Notes: generated by a model from the letters alone, not told the origin. A stretch of DNA of 52,963 nt from DATEEG01 sp035525055 (GCA_035525055.1 DATLEZ010000087.1:1-52963); one strand, 5' to 3'. Positions 16,829-24,510 are shown, counted from the first letter of the stretch. Numbers and translations are program-made.

Positions 16829-17857
16829 ATGCAAAGAATTGCCATAGGCACCGAGAAGGGCGCCTACTTCCTCGATAAGAACGGCGGGTGGCAGGTCGAC
16901 GGGCCGCGATTCCCGGGATGGAAAGTCTCAGCGTTCGGCCGGGCGCCCGACGGGACGTATCTGGCTGGTCTGGGTTCGAATTGGTTCGGAGCCTCGGTTC
17001 ATCGCAGCGATGACTCCGACAAGTGGGAACAGGTGGAATCCGGCCCTTCGTACCCGAGCGATCTCGACCGCAAGCTCACTCAGATCTGGACATTCCACAC
17101 ATCCGGCGACAGGGTCTTTGCCGGGGTTGACCGGGCCGGCCTGTTCACCTCGGACGACCAGGGCATGACCTGGGACCCAGTGGTTGGGCTCAACGAACAC
17201 GAGTCCAGGCCAGGCTGGGAGCCCGGTTTCGGTGGTCTCTGCGCCCATCACATCCTGACCGATGGCGATCGAATCTGGGTCGGAATCTCGGCGGTGGGCG
17301 TGTTCCGATCCGATGACGGAGGGAAGACATTTGGCCGGTTCGATAAGGGAGTGACCCCGGTCGGAACCCCGGACGAAGAAGGTGTCGGCTCTGATGGTTG
17401 GTGCGTTCATGGCCTGGTCGCAGATCCGACGAATCCAGACGCGATCTGGCGGCAGGATCATATGGGCGTGTACAGGACGATCGACGGGGCGGAAACCTGG
17501 GAACGGATCGAAACCGGCCTCCCGTCGGGCTTCGGGTTCCCGATGCGCCGCCATCACGCCAGTGCGACGTTGTTCGTAGTCCCCCTCGCAGCCGATGAGA
17601 ACCGGGTGCCGGTCGACGGCCGGTTGGCTGCCTACCGGTCGACAGACGCCGGCGATTCATGGAACGTCGCCGGCAGCGGTTGGCCCCGCGCCGAGCAGTT
17701 CACGGGGGTGCTTCGCAACGCCATGGACGTCGATGCGGACGGAGGTGTGGCCTTCGGAACCACGGGTGGCCAGGTGTACGTCAGCACAGATGTTGGCGAG
17801 CGCTGGGAGCGACTGCCGTTCTCATTCCCGAGGATCCTGACCGTCGCCGTCATCTGA
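16829..17857 (+). CDS. Asp-box (BNR) beta-propeller, sialidase-fold protein
   Basis: A 342-residue protein made of repeated blades with Asp-box motifs (S-x-D-x-G-x-x-W/F): TSDDQGMTWD, RSDDGGKTFG, TIDGAETWE, STDAGDSWN and STDVGERWE. There is no signal peptide, and the arginine triad of true sialidases is not evident, so an enzymatic sialidase role is doubtful; it is more likely a cytoplasmic propeller with a binding or scaffold role. Its TGA overlaps the ATG of the MoaD-like gene (TGATG), so the two are translationally coupled. Confidence 0.8.
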   Translation: MQRIAIGTEKGAYFLDKNGGWQVDGPRFPGWKVSAFGRAPDGTYLAGLGSNWFGASVHRSDDSDKWEQVESGPSYPSDLDRKLTQIWTFHTSGDRVFAGVDRAGLFTSDDQGMTWDPVVGLNEHESRPGWEPGFGGLCAHHILTDGDRIWVGISAVGVFRSDDGGKTFGRFDKGVTPVGTPDEEGVGSDGWCVHGLVADPTNPDAIWRQDHMGVYRTIDGAETWERIETGLPSGFGFPMRRHHASATLFVVPLAADENRVPVDGRLAAYRSTDAGDSWNVAGSGWPRAEQFTGVLRNAMDVDADGGVAFGTTGGQVYVSTDVGERWERLPFSFPRILTVAVI

Positions 17858-18138
17858 TGGCGCGGGTGACAGTCACCCTCCCGAGGCTGCTCGAACCGGC
17901 AGTCGGGGCGACCCGGCGAGTCGAGTTCGAGGCCGGATCGGTCGGCGAGGCAATCGATGAACTTCTGCAACACCACCCCACCCTGCGCGTCCACCTCTTC
18001 GATGAGCTAGGGGACCTTCGCCAGCACGTGCTGTGTTTCCTCGATGGAAGCCAGACCAGGCTCGTCGACCGCGGTGTCCCGATCACGGAGCCGGCTCAAA
18101 TCACCTTCCTCCAGGCGGTCTCGGGGGGAGATCAGTGA
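17857..18138 (+). CDS. MoaD/ThiS-like ubiquitin-fold sulfur-carrier protein
   Basis: A 93-residue beta-grasp protein: MARVTVTLPRLLEPAVGATRRVEFEAGSVGEAIDEL, then HPTLRVHLFDELGDLRQHVLCFLDG and a C-terminus FLQAVSGGDQ. MoaD/ThiS proteins are activated on a C-terminal Gly-Gly by an E1-like enzyme and carry sulfur for cofactor or amino acid synthesis, or are conjugated to proteins. Here two residues (DQ) follow the GG, so processing would be needed to expose the diglycine, or the protein is not a conventional carrier. It is coupled to the Asp-box propeller by the TGATG overlap; no E1 or MoaE gene lies nearby. Confidence 0.85.
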   Translation: MARVTVTLPRLLEPAVGATRRVEFEAGSVGEAIDELLQHHPTLRVHLFDELGDLRQHVLCFLDGSQTRLVDRGVPITEPAQITFLQAVSGGDQ

Positions 18139-18229
18139 AGGCCCAGATTGTGAAGGCTTCTGCACCGAAAGCGGCAGGTAAACCTTCACGGAACCAAGCC
18201 CTTGAAGTCTCCGTGCACCCATTCGTACC

Positions 18230-19573
18230 GTGTCGTTGAAGGCCGACGTTGTTGTCTGTGGGGCGGGTATCGCCGGAGTCGCCACCGCGTATCACCTGTC
18301 AGTGAAACGCGGAGTGCGGAAGGTCGTGCTCGTCGATCCCCGGCCGCCTCTCACCCTCACTTCCGATAAGTCGACGGAGTGTTATCGGAACTGGTGGCCG
18401 AATGCGCCCATGGTCGGCCTGATGAACCGATCGATCGACCTGCTCGAAGAGATGGCCCGGGAGAGCGACAACGCGTTCCACCTCAGCCGGCAGGGTTATC
18501 TGTATGTCACAGCGAGTTCCGATCGACTCCGCGACATGGAAGACGAAGGGATCTCTATTTCGAATCTGGGAGCCGGGGAGTTGCGCCGGCATCCTGGAGT
18601 CTCCGAATACCAGTCGCCCAGCGTTCCTGGTCGCCCCGAGGGTGCCGACCTGTTTCTCGAGGGCGATGAGCTCCGACGCTTCTATCCCTTCCTGACCGAG
18701 CAGGCGGTCGGAGGGATTCACGCCCGACGCGCCGGGTGGTTTTCGGCCCAACAGCTCGGCGCTTGGATGATCGAGCGAGCCCTCCAACACGGGCTGGAGA
18801 TCGTTAAAGCGTCTGTCAGCCGGGTCTTCCTGCAAGCCGGAACGGTCGGCCGAGTCCTACTCGACAGCGGCCAGGAGATCGCAACGCCAATTTTCGTAAA
18901 CGCCGCCGGCCCGATGCTGGCTCAGGTCGGACGGCTTCTCGAGGTCGAGCTGCCAGTCTTTTCCGAGGTCCATATCAAAGTGGCCTTCCGAGACCACCTG
19001 CGGGTCATCCCCCGACACTCACCGATGGTCATCTGGTCCGATCCGCAATCGTTGAGCTGGTCCGAAGCCGAGGTCGAGGCGCTTCAATCCGAGAGTCGCA
19101 CCGACCTGTTGGGAGCGATGCCCGCCGCCTGCCACTACCGGCCCGAGGGCGGACCGGAATCGGACTGGCTGGTGGCGCTGTGGGAATACCACCGGTTGAT
19201 TCAGGAACCGACCTGGCCTCTGCCCGATGATCCGGTCTACCCCGAGGCGGTAATGAGAGGGCTGACAACGATGGTGCCCGGGCTCGCCGTCTATCTCGAC
19301 CGGCTCCCGCAACCAGTCGTCGATGGCGGCTACTACACGAAGACCCGGGAGAATCGACCGCTGGTGGGACCGCTCGGCGTCGACGGGGCATTCGTCGTCG
19401 GGGCCTTCTCAGGATTCGGGGTGATGGCCGCGGCCGCCGCAGGGGAACTCGCCGCGATGTACGTGACTAACGCCGACTTGCCGGTGTACGCAACCGCCTT
19501 CGCTTTGTCGCGCTATAAGGATCCGGGCTACCTGGCCGAGATCGACACCATCACGAATACCGGCCAGATCTAG
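18230..19573 (+). CDS. FAD-dependent oxidoreductase (DAO family)
   Basis: A 447-residue flavoprotein of the D-amino-acid-oxidase/glycine-oxidase superfamily. The dinucleotide-binding motif VVVCGAGIAGVATAYHL is at the N-terminus, the substrate/FAD region includes GWFSAQQLGAWMIERALQHGLEI, and the C-terminal FAD motif NRPLVGPLGVDGAFVVGAFSGFGVMAAAAAGELAA is intact. The likely reaction is oxidation of an amine or N-methyl amino acid. The start is the GTG at 18230, followed by SLKADVVV; there is no better start in frame. The enzyme's substrate is not predictable. Confidence 0.88.
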   Translation: MSLKADVVVCGAGIAGVATAYHLSVKRGVRKVVLVDPRPPLTLTSDKSTECYRNWWPNAPMVGLMNRSIDLLEEMARESDNAFHLSRQGYLYVTASSDRLRDMEDEGISISNLGAGELRRHPGVSEYQSPSVPGRPEGADLFLEGDELRRFYPFLTEQAVGGIHARRAGWFSAQQLGAWMIERALQHGLEIVKASVSRVFLQAGTVGRVLLDSGQEIATPIFVNAAGPMLAQVGRLLEVELPVFSEVHIKVAFRDHLRVIPRHSPMVIWSDPQSLSWSEAEVEALQSESRTDLLGAMPAACHYRPEGGPESDWLVALWEYHRLIQEPTWPLPDDPVYPEAVMRGLTTMVPGLAVYLDRLPQPVVDGGYYTKTRENRPLVGPLGVDGAFVVGAFSGFGVMAAAAAGELAAMYVTNADLPVYATAFALSRYKDPGYLAEIDTITNTGQI

Positions 19574-19575
19574 AT

Positions 19576-19947
19576 CTACTCGTGACCTTCGAGGCAGAGG
19601 CAGAACGGATGCCCGGCCGGATCGAGAAACACTCGAAAGTCGTCGCCCGGTTGGATCTCCGCCTTGCGGGCACCTAGCGCGAGGACCTTCCGTTCGCCTT
19701 CATCGAGATCCTTCATCTCGAAATCGATGTGCGCCTGCTGGGGACGGTCGGAGCTCGGCCAGACCGGCGGTTGATGATCCGGCGCCAATTGGAAGGCAAG
19801 TGTGGGTCCTGACTCGTTTCGGAGTCGCACCCAGTCGCCATCGTCGCGTTCGATTTCCCACCCTGTGATCGCGGAGTAGAACGCGGCGAGGGATTGGGGG
19901 TCGGGACAATCAAGAGCGAACACGGTGAGGCGGGCGATTCCAGGCAT
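19576..19947 (-). CDS. VOC-family glyoxalase-like protein
   Basis: A 123-residue protein with two beta-alpha-beta-beta-beta modules: ARLTVFALDCPDPQSLAAFYSAITGWE in the first half and AHIDFEMKDLDEGERKVLALGA...FRVFLDPAGHPFCLC in the second. This is the glyoxalase/bleomycin-resistance fold. It is similar to the actinobacterial 'glyoxalase-like domain' proteins of unknown substrate. It is convergent with the FAD oxidoreductase, only 2 bases apart. Confidence 0.87.
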   Translation of the reverse strand: MPGIARLTVFALDCPDPQSLAAFYSAITGWEIERDDGDWVRLRNESGPTLAFQLAPDHQPPVWPSSDRPQQAHIDFEMKDLDEGERKVLALGARKAEIQPGDDFRVFLDPAGHPFCLCLEGHE

Positions 19948-19974
19948 CCGCGAACAGTACCTGGGCGGAGTCGC

Positions 19975-20421
19975 TCAGACTCTTGCTGGGGTTCGGATCT
20001 CGGCATGCAATGACGGCCAGTCCACGACCAGCTCGTCATGCTGATCGAGGCCGTCCCAAAGCGAAGCCATCCGACCGAGTTCTCGAGTGACGGGCGTGTC
20101 GTGGCCAGCCTGCCAGCGCGCCACTTGTTGGCCGGTGATGAGCTCGGTCTGACGGAGTTCTTCCTGGTGCTGGGCGATGATGGCTCGACCGGGCTTGGTC
20201 CGCTTCCGGCCAGTGCTCTTGAAGGTTGCGCCCGCCGCCACACACCCCCAGAACCCGTACGGCAAACCCATTGCTGCTTCGACCACGAGCTGCGTCAAAT
20301 CGTGAGGAATGCCACCACGCCCGAGCGCCATGGCGGTACCCGGGACCACAGTGCGCTTGCCCCGCACCGCAACCCAATAACTGCACCGCTGCTCCGCCAG
20401 CTTCCGAAATGTCACCTGCAC
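19975..20421 (-). CDS. Conserved hypothetical protein
   Basis: I do not recognise a named domain in this 148-residue protein. The N-terminal half is hydrophobic and Gly-rich with an unusual motif (IPHDLTQLVVEAAMGLPYGFWGCVAAGATFKSTGRKRTKPG split across residues 38-80), followed by a charged helical region (AIIAQHQEELRQTELIT) and a Trp-containing tail. No signal peptide or clear membrane helix is present. It stands upstream of the VOC gene on the same strand and its ATG at 20421 is the only reasonable start. Confidence 0.65.
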   Translation of the reverse strand: MQVTFRKLAEQRCSYWVAVRGKRTVVPGTAMALGRGGIPHDLTQLVVEAAMGLPYGFWGCVAAGATFKSTGRKRTKPGRAIIAQHQEELRQTELITGQQVARWQAGHDTPVTRELGRMASLWDGLDQHDELVVDWPSLHAEIRTPARV

Positions 20422-20490
20422 GGAACCAGGTTATGAGGACGGTCCGGCAAGAGCCGCCCAATTTTTGCCTTCTGGATGAGTAAAACAGAC

Positions 20491-20519
20491 TTGACTTGAT
20501 GTCTGACATACCTTACATT
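20491..20519 (+). promoter_or_regulatory. Sigma-70-type promoter with palindrome in the spacer
   Basis: TTGACT (20491-20496) and TACATT (20514-20519) are separated by 17 bases. The spacer holds the perfect palindrome ATGTCTGACAT (20499-20509), a likely operator for the XRE regulator encoded just downstream. Confidence 0.6.
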
Positions 20520-20544
20520 GGCCGATGTCAAAAATTATCGACAT
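20499..20544 (+). promoter_or_regulatory. Two ATGTC/GACAT inverted repeats, probable XRE operator
   Basis: The first palindrome is ATGTC-T-GACAT at 20499-20509. The second uses the same half-sites with a 10-base spacer (ATGTC at 20525-20529, GACAT at 20540-20544). They bracket the promoter -10 region and the expected transcription start, the arrangement expected for autorepression. Confidence 0.55.
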
Positions 20545-20554
20545 GGAGGTTCGG

Positions 20555-20667
20555 ATGTCCTACAGAGAGAAGAGCACAGCGGTGATCCTCGTCGGATACC
20601 TGGTTGTTTACTGGGGGAGATCCTTAAGTCCATCGCAATGCTCGTGAACTATCGACGGAGCCTGTGA
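20555..20667 (+). pseudogene. Remnant of a small membrane protein gene (internal deletion)
   Basis: A GGAGG ribosome-binding site (20545-20549) precedes an ATG giving MSYREKSTAVILVGYLVVY, the start of a small integral membrane protein often encoded next to this type of XRE regulator. After about 19 codons the frame becomes meaningless and stops. In another frame, the sequence LGEILKSIAMLVNYRRSL ends at the TGA at 20665-20667, which overlaps the GTG start of the regulator. Together these look like the two ends of one gene joined by an out-of-frame deletion. Confidence 0.55.
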
Positions 20668-20915
20668 CGGTGGTAAAGCCGACTCGAATCACCAATGAGA
20701 TCCGGGCTTTTCGCTTCGCATCCGCCGAAATGACTCAGGCGAACCTGGCTGAACGCATCGGTGTGACCCGTCAGACCGTTATCGCCATCGAACAGGGGCG
20801 ATACTCCCCTTCGCTCGAGGTTGCGTTCAAGATCGCCCGCGTGTTCGGGGTGCCGCTGGACAGGGTGTTCCAATATCCCGACGACAAGTCACGGCGCGGA
20901 AGGCAACCCTCCTGA
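20664..20915 (+). CDS. XRE-family helix-turn-helix regulator
   Basis: An 83-residue, single-domain regulator. The HTH is TQANLAERIGVTRQTVIAIEQGRYSPSLEVAFKIARVFGVPLDRVFQYPDD, the short YozG/Cro-like class in which the regulator controls its own operon. The start is the GTG at 20664, which overlaps the stop of the decayed membrane gene (GTGA); an ATG at 20697 is an alternative. Two ATGTC/GACAT palindromes over the upstream promoter are candidate binding sites. It is convergent with the TatD gene. Confidence 0.85.
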   Translation: MTVVKPTRITNEIRAFRFASAEMTQANLAERIGVTRQTVIAIEQGRYSPSLEVAFKIARVFGVPLDRVFQYPDDKSRRGRQPS

Positions 20916-20924
20916 GCGTGTCCG

Positions 20925-21704
20925 CTACAGCCGAAGGTCCGTCAGCCACGGGCCAAGCACCGGATCGTCCTCGACCAAACGAACCATGTTGGATTGGACA
21001 GTGGCGGCAAGCTCTTCGAGGTGCACCCCGCGAACCGTCGCTAGTTCACTCACGATGTCGCTGATAACTTGTGGTTGGCCGACTTCGCCCGTCAGCCACC
21101 GCAGACCGCCCGGGTTGTCGGTCTCAGTGAGAAGCTGGTCGGACGGAACGGCTCGAGCCACGTCGCGTATGTGGCTCGAATGCATGACCTCGACTCCAAG
21201 CGAGAGCATGTACCCCGCTGTGACGAGCTCAGACAGAATGTCAAGCGGCCCCGAGTACCAGTGAATGATCGCCCGGTCGATGCGGTGATAGCGAAGAATG
21301 TCGGCCGTATCTTGTTCCGCTCCGGCACAGTGAACATTGACCAGTTTGTCCTGGTCCCGGGCAAGGTCAAGCAACATCGCAAACACCTGTCTCTGCGAGA
21401 CGTAGAGGGCTTCGTCCGTTACCAATCGATAGTCGAGGCCGACTTCGCCAATAAATGGGCTGCGATTGGCAATCTTGCAAACTTCATCCATCGATTCCGC
21501 GTACTCGTGAGCAACCGACGGGTGAATCCCGAACCCAGCCATGACCAGAGTTGAGCGAGCGGCGATCGCCTCAGCTCGCACGAACGAGGCTGGGCCATCA
21601 GCGACAGTGAGCGTCAATATCCGTTGTCGCTCAATCGCAGCCAGCACCTCTTCGATCTCATCGTCGCCGTATTTGTCGAGATGGGTATGGGCATCGACGA
21701 GCAC
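20925..21704 (-). CDS. TatD-family metal-dependent hydrolase
   Basis: A 259-residue amidohydrolase-superfamily protein. The metal ligands of the TatD fold are visible in order: DAHTHLD at the N-terminus, GIHPS, GEVGLDYR, VNVHCAGAEQDT, IIHWYSG and LTETDNPGG. TatD proteins are mostly DNases or related phosphoesterases; this shorter and divergent member could act on DNA or another phosphoester. No partner genes of the QatABCD anti-phage system are nearby, so a defence role is not supported. Confidence 0.85.
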   Translation of the reverse strand: MLVDAHTHLDKYGDDEIEEVLAAIERQRILTLTVADGPASFVRAEAIAARSTLVMAGFGIHPSVAHEYAESMDEVCKIANRSPFIGEVGLDYRLVTDEALYVSQRQVFAMLLDLARDQDKLVNVHCAGAEQDTADILRYHRIDRAIIHWYSGPLDILSELVTAGYMLSLGVEVMHSSHIRDVARAVPSDQLLTETDNPGGLRWLTGEVGQPQVISDIVSELATVRGVHLEELAATVQSNMVRLVEDDPVLGPWLTDLRL

Positions 21705-21838
21705 CTTCCTCTGATTTTGGCCCGTGGTGGTCAGCAGCGCTCCGTCGCACCCACAAATCCTTTCCGGAGACTCGCGGCATCGGGCACACCCGCGCCGATA
21801 GCCTGCAAAGAACCACGCCGGCAGAACGGGGACTCATC

Positions 21839-22210
21839 ATGGACTGGAAGATTGAACTCGTTGCGATTCCTGTCTCCGACGTCGATCGCGCCAAAGAGTT
21901 CTATACCGAGAAAGCCGGCTTCAACGCCGACCATGACCACGTCGTGAGCGAAGAGATTCGCTTCGTCCAGCTCACTCCCCCGGGATCGGCTTGCTCGATC
22001 GTTCTCGGGTTGGGGATCACCGAAGCCGAGCCCGGCTCGGTCCAGGGTGTGCAGATGGTCGTCGCCGACGTCGAGGCGGCCAGAGCAGAACTTGTTGGAA
22101 GAGGGATGGAAGTCAGCGATGTCCAGGACTACCCGTGGGGAAGGTTCGTGTTCTTTCAGGACCCGGACGGCAACGGCTGGTCGGTGCAAGAGCTGCCTCC
22201 TCGAGGTTGA
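21839..22210 (+). CDS. VOC-family glyoxalase-like protein
   Basis: A 123-residue two-module VOC protein: IELVAIPVSDVDRAKEFYTEKAGF starts the first module and VQMVVADVEAARAELVGRGMEV...FVFFQDPDGNGWSVQELP the second, with a glutamate at the typical metal position near the end. It is a paralogue of the other VOC proteins here but not close to any. Function in detoxification or as a binding protein is possible but not demonstrated. Confidence 0.9.
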   Translation: MDWKIELVAIPVSDVDRAKEFYTEKAGFNADHDHVVSEEIRFVQLTPPGSACSIVLGLGITEAEPGSVQGVQMVVADVEAARAELVGRGMEVSDVQDYPWGRFVFFQDPDGNGWSVQELPPRG

Positions 22211-22228
22211 CCAACAGCGATTTCATCC

Positions 22229-22705
22229 CTACTGCACAAGTCTCGACGAGTCGACCTCATCGATCGGCCTTAGAAGGAAGACCGGGTGCTGGCCAGCCTC
22301 CACTATCCAGTCCGTCGGCGGGGCCTCCGGTGTGACATTGAAATACGGGCCGATGACCCGGCGCGTGATCCGCCCGGCCTGGCGGAAGCTTTCTCGAAGG
22401 ACCGGAGCCGCCAGCTCAGCGGACAGCTCCTCTGCTTCGACAGTCGTTGTGCGTCCGCGGCGAGAAACCACTGCCCGGCCCGCGGCCCGAAGGTTCTTGA
22501 ACCAATCGACCACGCCGTATGGCGCCGCTACACGCCAGCCGGTGTCGTCGATCAAGACCGCGATGGGAGTCGTCCTGGGCAGGCCACTCTTTCGCCCCGC
22601 CACCGTGAGCAAGGCCATGGGACCCATCGGCAGACCTACCCGGATCAGCGGTGTCACCACGCGATTCCCGATGCGGATGGACATGGTTGGTCGAAAGCCG
22701 CTCAT
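22229..22705 (-). CDS. Deazaflavin (F420)-dependent nitroreductase-family protein
   Basis: A 158-residue split-beta-barrel protein of the DDN/FDOR-A type: MGPMALLTVAGRKSGLPRTTPIAVLIDDTGWRVAAPYG is the F420-binding segment, followed by WFKNLRAAGRAVVSRRGRT. Members use reduced F420 to reduce quinones, nitro compounds or other acceptors. The gene is divergent from a MarR regulator with 64 bases between starts, so it is the probable MarR target. A GAGAGG ribosome-binding site precedes the ATG at 22703-22705. Confidence 0.9.
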   Translation of the reverse strand: MSGFRPTMSIRIGNRVVTPLIRVGLPMGPMALLTVAGRKSGLPRTTPIAVLIDDTGWRVAAPYGVVDWFKNLRAAGRAVVSRRGRTTTVEAEELSAELAAPVLRESFRQAGRITRRVIGPYFNVTPEAPPTDWIVEAGQHPVFLLRPIDEVDSSRLVQ

Positions 22706-22746
22706 TACGATCCTCTCTCTGGTCAGTTACATACCTTACGATTCCC

Positions 22747-22772
22747 ATACTATATGATTTCAATACTATATG
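22747..22772. promoter_or_regulatory. Paired ATACTATATG sites, likely MarR operator
   Basis: ATACTATATG occurs at 22747-22756 and again at 22763-22772, 16 bases apart, in an AT-rich divergent promoter region. Each is part of an imperfect palindrome (CATACTATATG against CATATAGTATG). The second copy includes the MarR start codon, so a bound repressor would block both transcription and translation start of its own gene. Confidence 0.55.
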
Positions 22773-23234
22773 CCTAGCTCGCCCAGCCCTCCTCCCGCCC
22801 TGGTGAGGGAGGTCCAGTTCGCCGTCAGGGCCATGGGGATGCGGCTCGGCCGCCTGAATGACGCAGTCGCCGGTCTGGTCGACTTGAAGGGAGGCGATAT
22901 CGAACTGCTTGACCACGTCGGCCGGGTCGGACCGGTGTCACCCGGTGAGTTGGCCGCCCAGCTCCATGTCCATCCGGCGACGATGACCGGCATCCTCGAT
23001 CGTCTTGAAAAGGGAGGATGGGTCGTCCGCGAGAGGGACTCACCCGACCGCAGGAAGGTCCAATTGCGGGCGATCAGGACGAGGGGACCCGAACTCATTC
23101 GGCTCTACGCCCCGATGAACACAGCGATCGCGAAAATCTGTGCGTCCTTCACGACCGAACAGCTAACGGCGATTCGCGACTTCCTCGTCGGCATAGGCAT
23201 CGCCGCCGCCGAAGCAACCGAAGCCGACAAATAG
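22770..23234 (+). CDS. MarR-family transcriptional regulator
   Basis: A 154-residue winged-helix regulator. The core is IELLDHVGRVGPVSPGELAAQLHVHPATMTGILDRLEKGGWVVRERDSPDRRKVQLRAI, including the recognition helix and the DxRR wing typical of MarR proteins. Members dimerise and release DNA on binding phenolic or oxidising ligands. The ATG at 22770 has no ribosome-binding site and overlaps a repeated operator-like sequence, so the message may be leaderless. It is divergent from the F420-type reductase gene and convergent with dinB. Confidence 0.92.
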   Translation: MPSSPSPPPALVREVQFAVRAMGMRLGRLNDAVAGLVDLKGGDIELLDHVGRVGPVSPGELAAQLHVHPATMTGILDRLEKGGWVVRERDSPDRRKVQLRAIRTRGPELIRLYAPMNTAIAKICASFTTEQLTAIRDFLVGIGIAAAEATEADK

Positions 23235-23238
23235 GCGC

Positions 23239-24429
23239 TCAGTCCGGAAGCATTGGGACCGTCAAGCCCTCGGCCTTGCCGAGCAGCACCGCCCGAGTCA
23301 CAGCCGACGACCCGAATCTGGCTCGCAGATCGTCCACCGCGGCATCAAGAGAAAGCCCGCTGTGACGATCGAATGGCAGCTCCAGCTGAACGGCCGAGTC
23401 GTCATCAAGGTTGGCAATGGCGATTCCGACCAAGGTGAGACCCTGAAGCTCGATCATCGGCAGCGCCGTGGCGAGCAGACCCTGAGCGGTCGCCAGGATC
23501 GTCTCGGTGTGGGCGGTGGCGCTGAGCAACGTATGTGATCGGGTAGCACGCGTGAAGTCGTCAAATCGCAGCCTCAGCACCACGGTTCGCCCCACCCGGC
23601 CGGCGGTCCGCATCCGGCGGGTCACCCGATCGACCAGACCCACCAGGATCGTGTCCACAACTTGAGGGGACTTTGGGGTCCGCCCGAGTGCACGCTGGGA
23701 ACCGATCGAGCGGCGACGCCGTCCGACCACCACGGGGCGGGGATCGAGGTTGTGGGCGAGGGCATGGAGATGGCGTCCCGAGGCCCGTCCGAGCATGTTC
23801 ACGAGGGTGTTCTCTGGCAGCTGCGCAACCTCCCCGACCTTCGTTATCCCGCGTTCGTGGAGTTTGGCGGCGGTCACTTTGCCGACCCCCCAGAGCCGTT
23901 CCACTGCAAGCGGGTGCAGAAAGGCGAGCTCACCATCGGGCGGTACCACCAAGAGCCCGTTTGGCTTGGCGACCGCGCTCGCAACTTTGGCGAGGAACTT
24001 GGTGCGGGCCACCCCGACGGTGATTGGGAGACCGACTCTGTCAAGAACAGCCCGACGGAGACGAATCGCTATCTCGGTGGGGGTACCCGAGATGCGCCGC
24101 AAGCCGCCGACATCGAGGAATGCCTCATCGATCGACAAGCCTTCCACCAGCGGCGTGGTGTCGTTGAAGACCTCGAAAACCGCCTTGCTCGCTTCCGAGT
24201 AGGCGGAAATCCGGGGTTCGACAACGATTGCGTGAGGGCACAGGCGCCGGGCCAAGCCGCCGCCCATCGCACCGCGGACCCCGTAGGCGCGAGCTTCGTA
24301 GCTGGCCGCCAATACCACGCCCGACCCCACGATCACCGGACGACCGGCCAGGCGAGGATCATCCCTCTGCTCGACCGAGGCATAGAAAGCGTCGAGGTCG
24401 GCGTGAAGTATTGTTGCCTCTGACCGCAT
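23239..24429 (-). CDS. dinB: DNA polymerase IV (translesion Y-family polymerase)
   Basis: A 396-residue Y-family polymerase: ILHADLDAFYASVEQRDDPRLAGRPVIVG holds the first catalytic Asp and the YASVEQ steric region, and GLSIDEAFLDVGGLRR the second Asp-Glu pair. A helix-hairpin-helix region (VERLWGVGKVTAAKLHERGITKVGEVAQLPE) and a little-finger domain follow. It copies past DNA lesions with low fidelity. The ATG at 24427-24429 is preferred; a TTG at 24463-24465 would add 12 residues and read through the LexA box. Confidence 0.94.
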   Translation of the reverse strand: MRSEATILHADLDAFYASVEQRDDPRLAGRPVIVGSGVVLAASYEARAYGVRGAMGGGLARRLCPHAIVVEPRISAYSEASKAVFEVFNDTTPLVEGLSIDEAFLDVGGLRRISGTPTEIAIRLRRAVLDRVGLPITVGVARTKFLAKVASAVAKPNGLLVVPPDGELAFLHPLAVERLWGVGKVTAAKLHERGITKVGEVAQLPENTLVNMLGRASGRHLHALAHNLDPRPVVVGRRRRSIGSQRALGRTPKSPQVVDTILVGLVDRVTRRMRTAGRVGRTVVLRLRFDDFTRATRSHTLLSATAHTETILATAQGLLATALPMIELQGLTLVGIAIANLDDDSAVQLELPFDRHSGLSLDAAVDDLRARFGSSAVTRAVLLGKAEGLTVPMLPD

Positions 24430-24444
24430 CGAACGTATGTTCGC
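24429..24444. promoter_or_regulatory. LexA (SOS) box at the dinB start
   Basis: TCGAACGTATGTTCGC matches the actinobacterial/Gram-positive LexA consensus GAAC-N4-GTTC inside a longer palindrome (CGAAC...GTTCG). It touches the first base of the dinB start codon, so LexA binding would occlude initiation. The divergent VOC gene starts 67 bases away and could share the control. Confidence 0.8.
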
Positions 24445-24510
24445 CTCTTTCGCTTCGATTGGCAACTAGCGGCAGAGGCGCCCGGGCCACTCCACACACT
24501 CGTCGGTCCA

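Noticed and set aside
18139..18229. GTGAAGG/CCTTCAC inverted repeat before the FAD oxidoreductase
   Set aside because: The 7-bp arms are separated by about 30 bases without further structure, so a regulatory role is not supported.
20925..21704. TatD protein as part of a QatABCD anti-phage system
   Set aside because: QatA, QatB and QatC partners are absent; neighbours are housekeeping and VOC genes.
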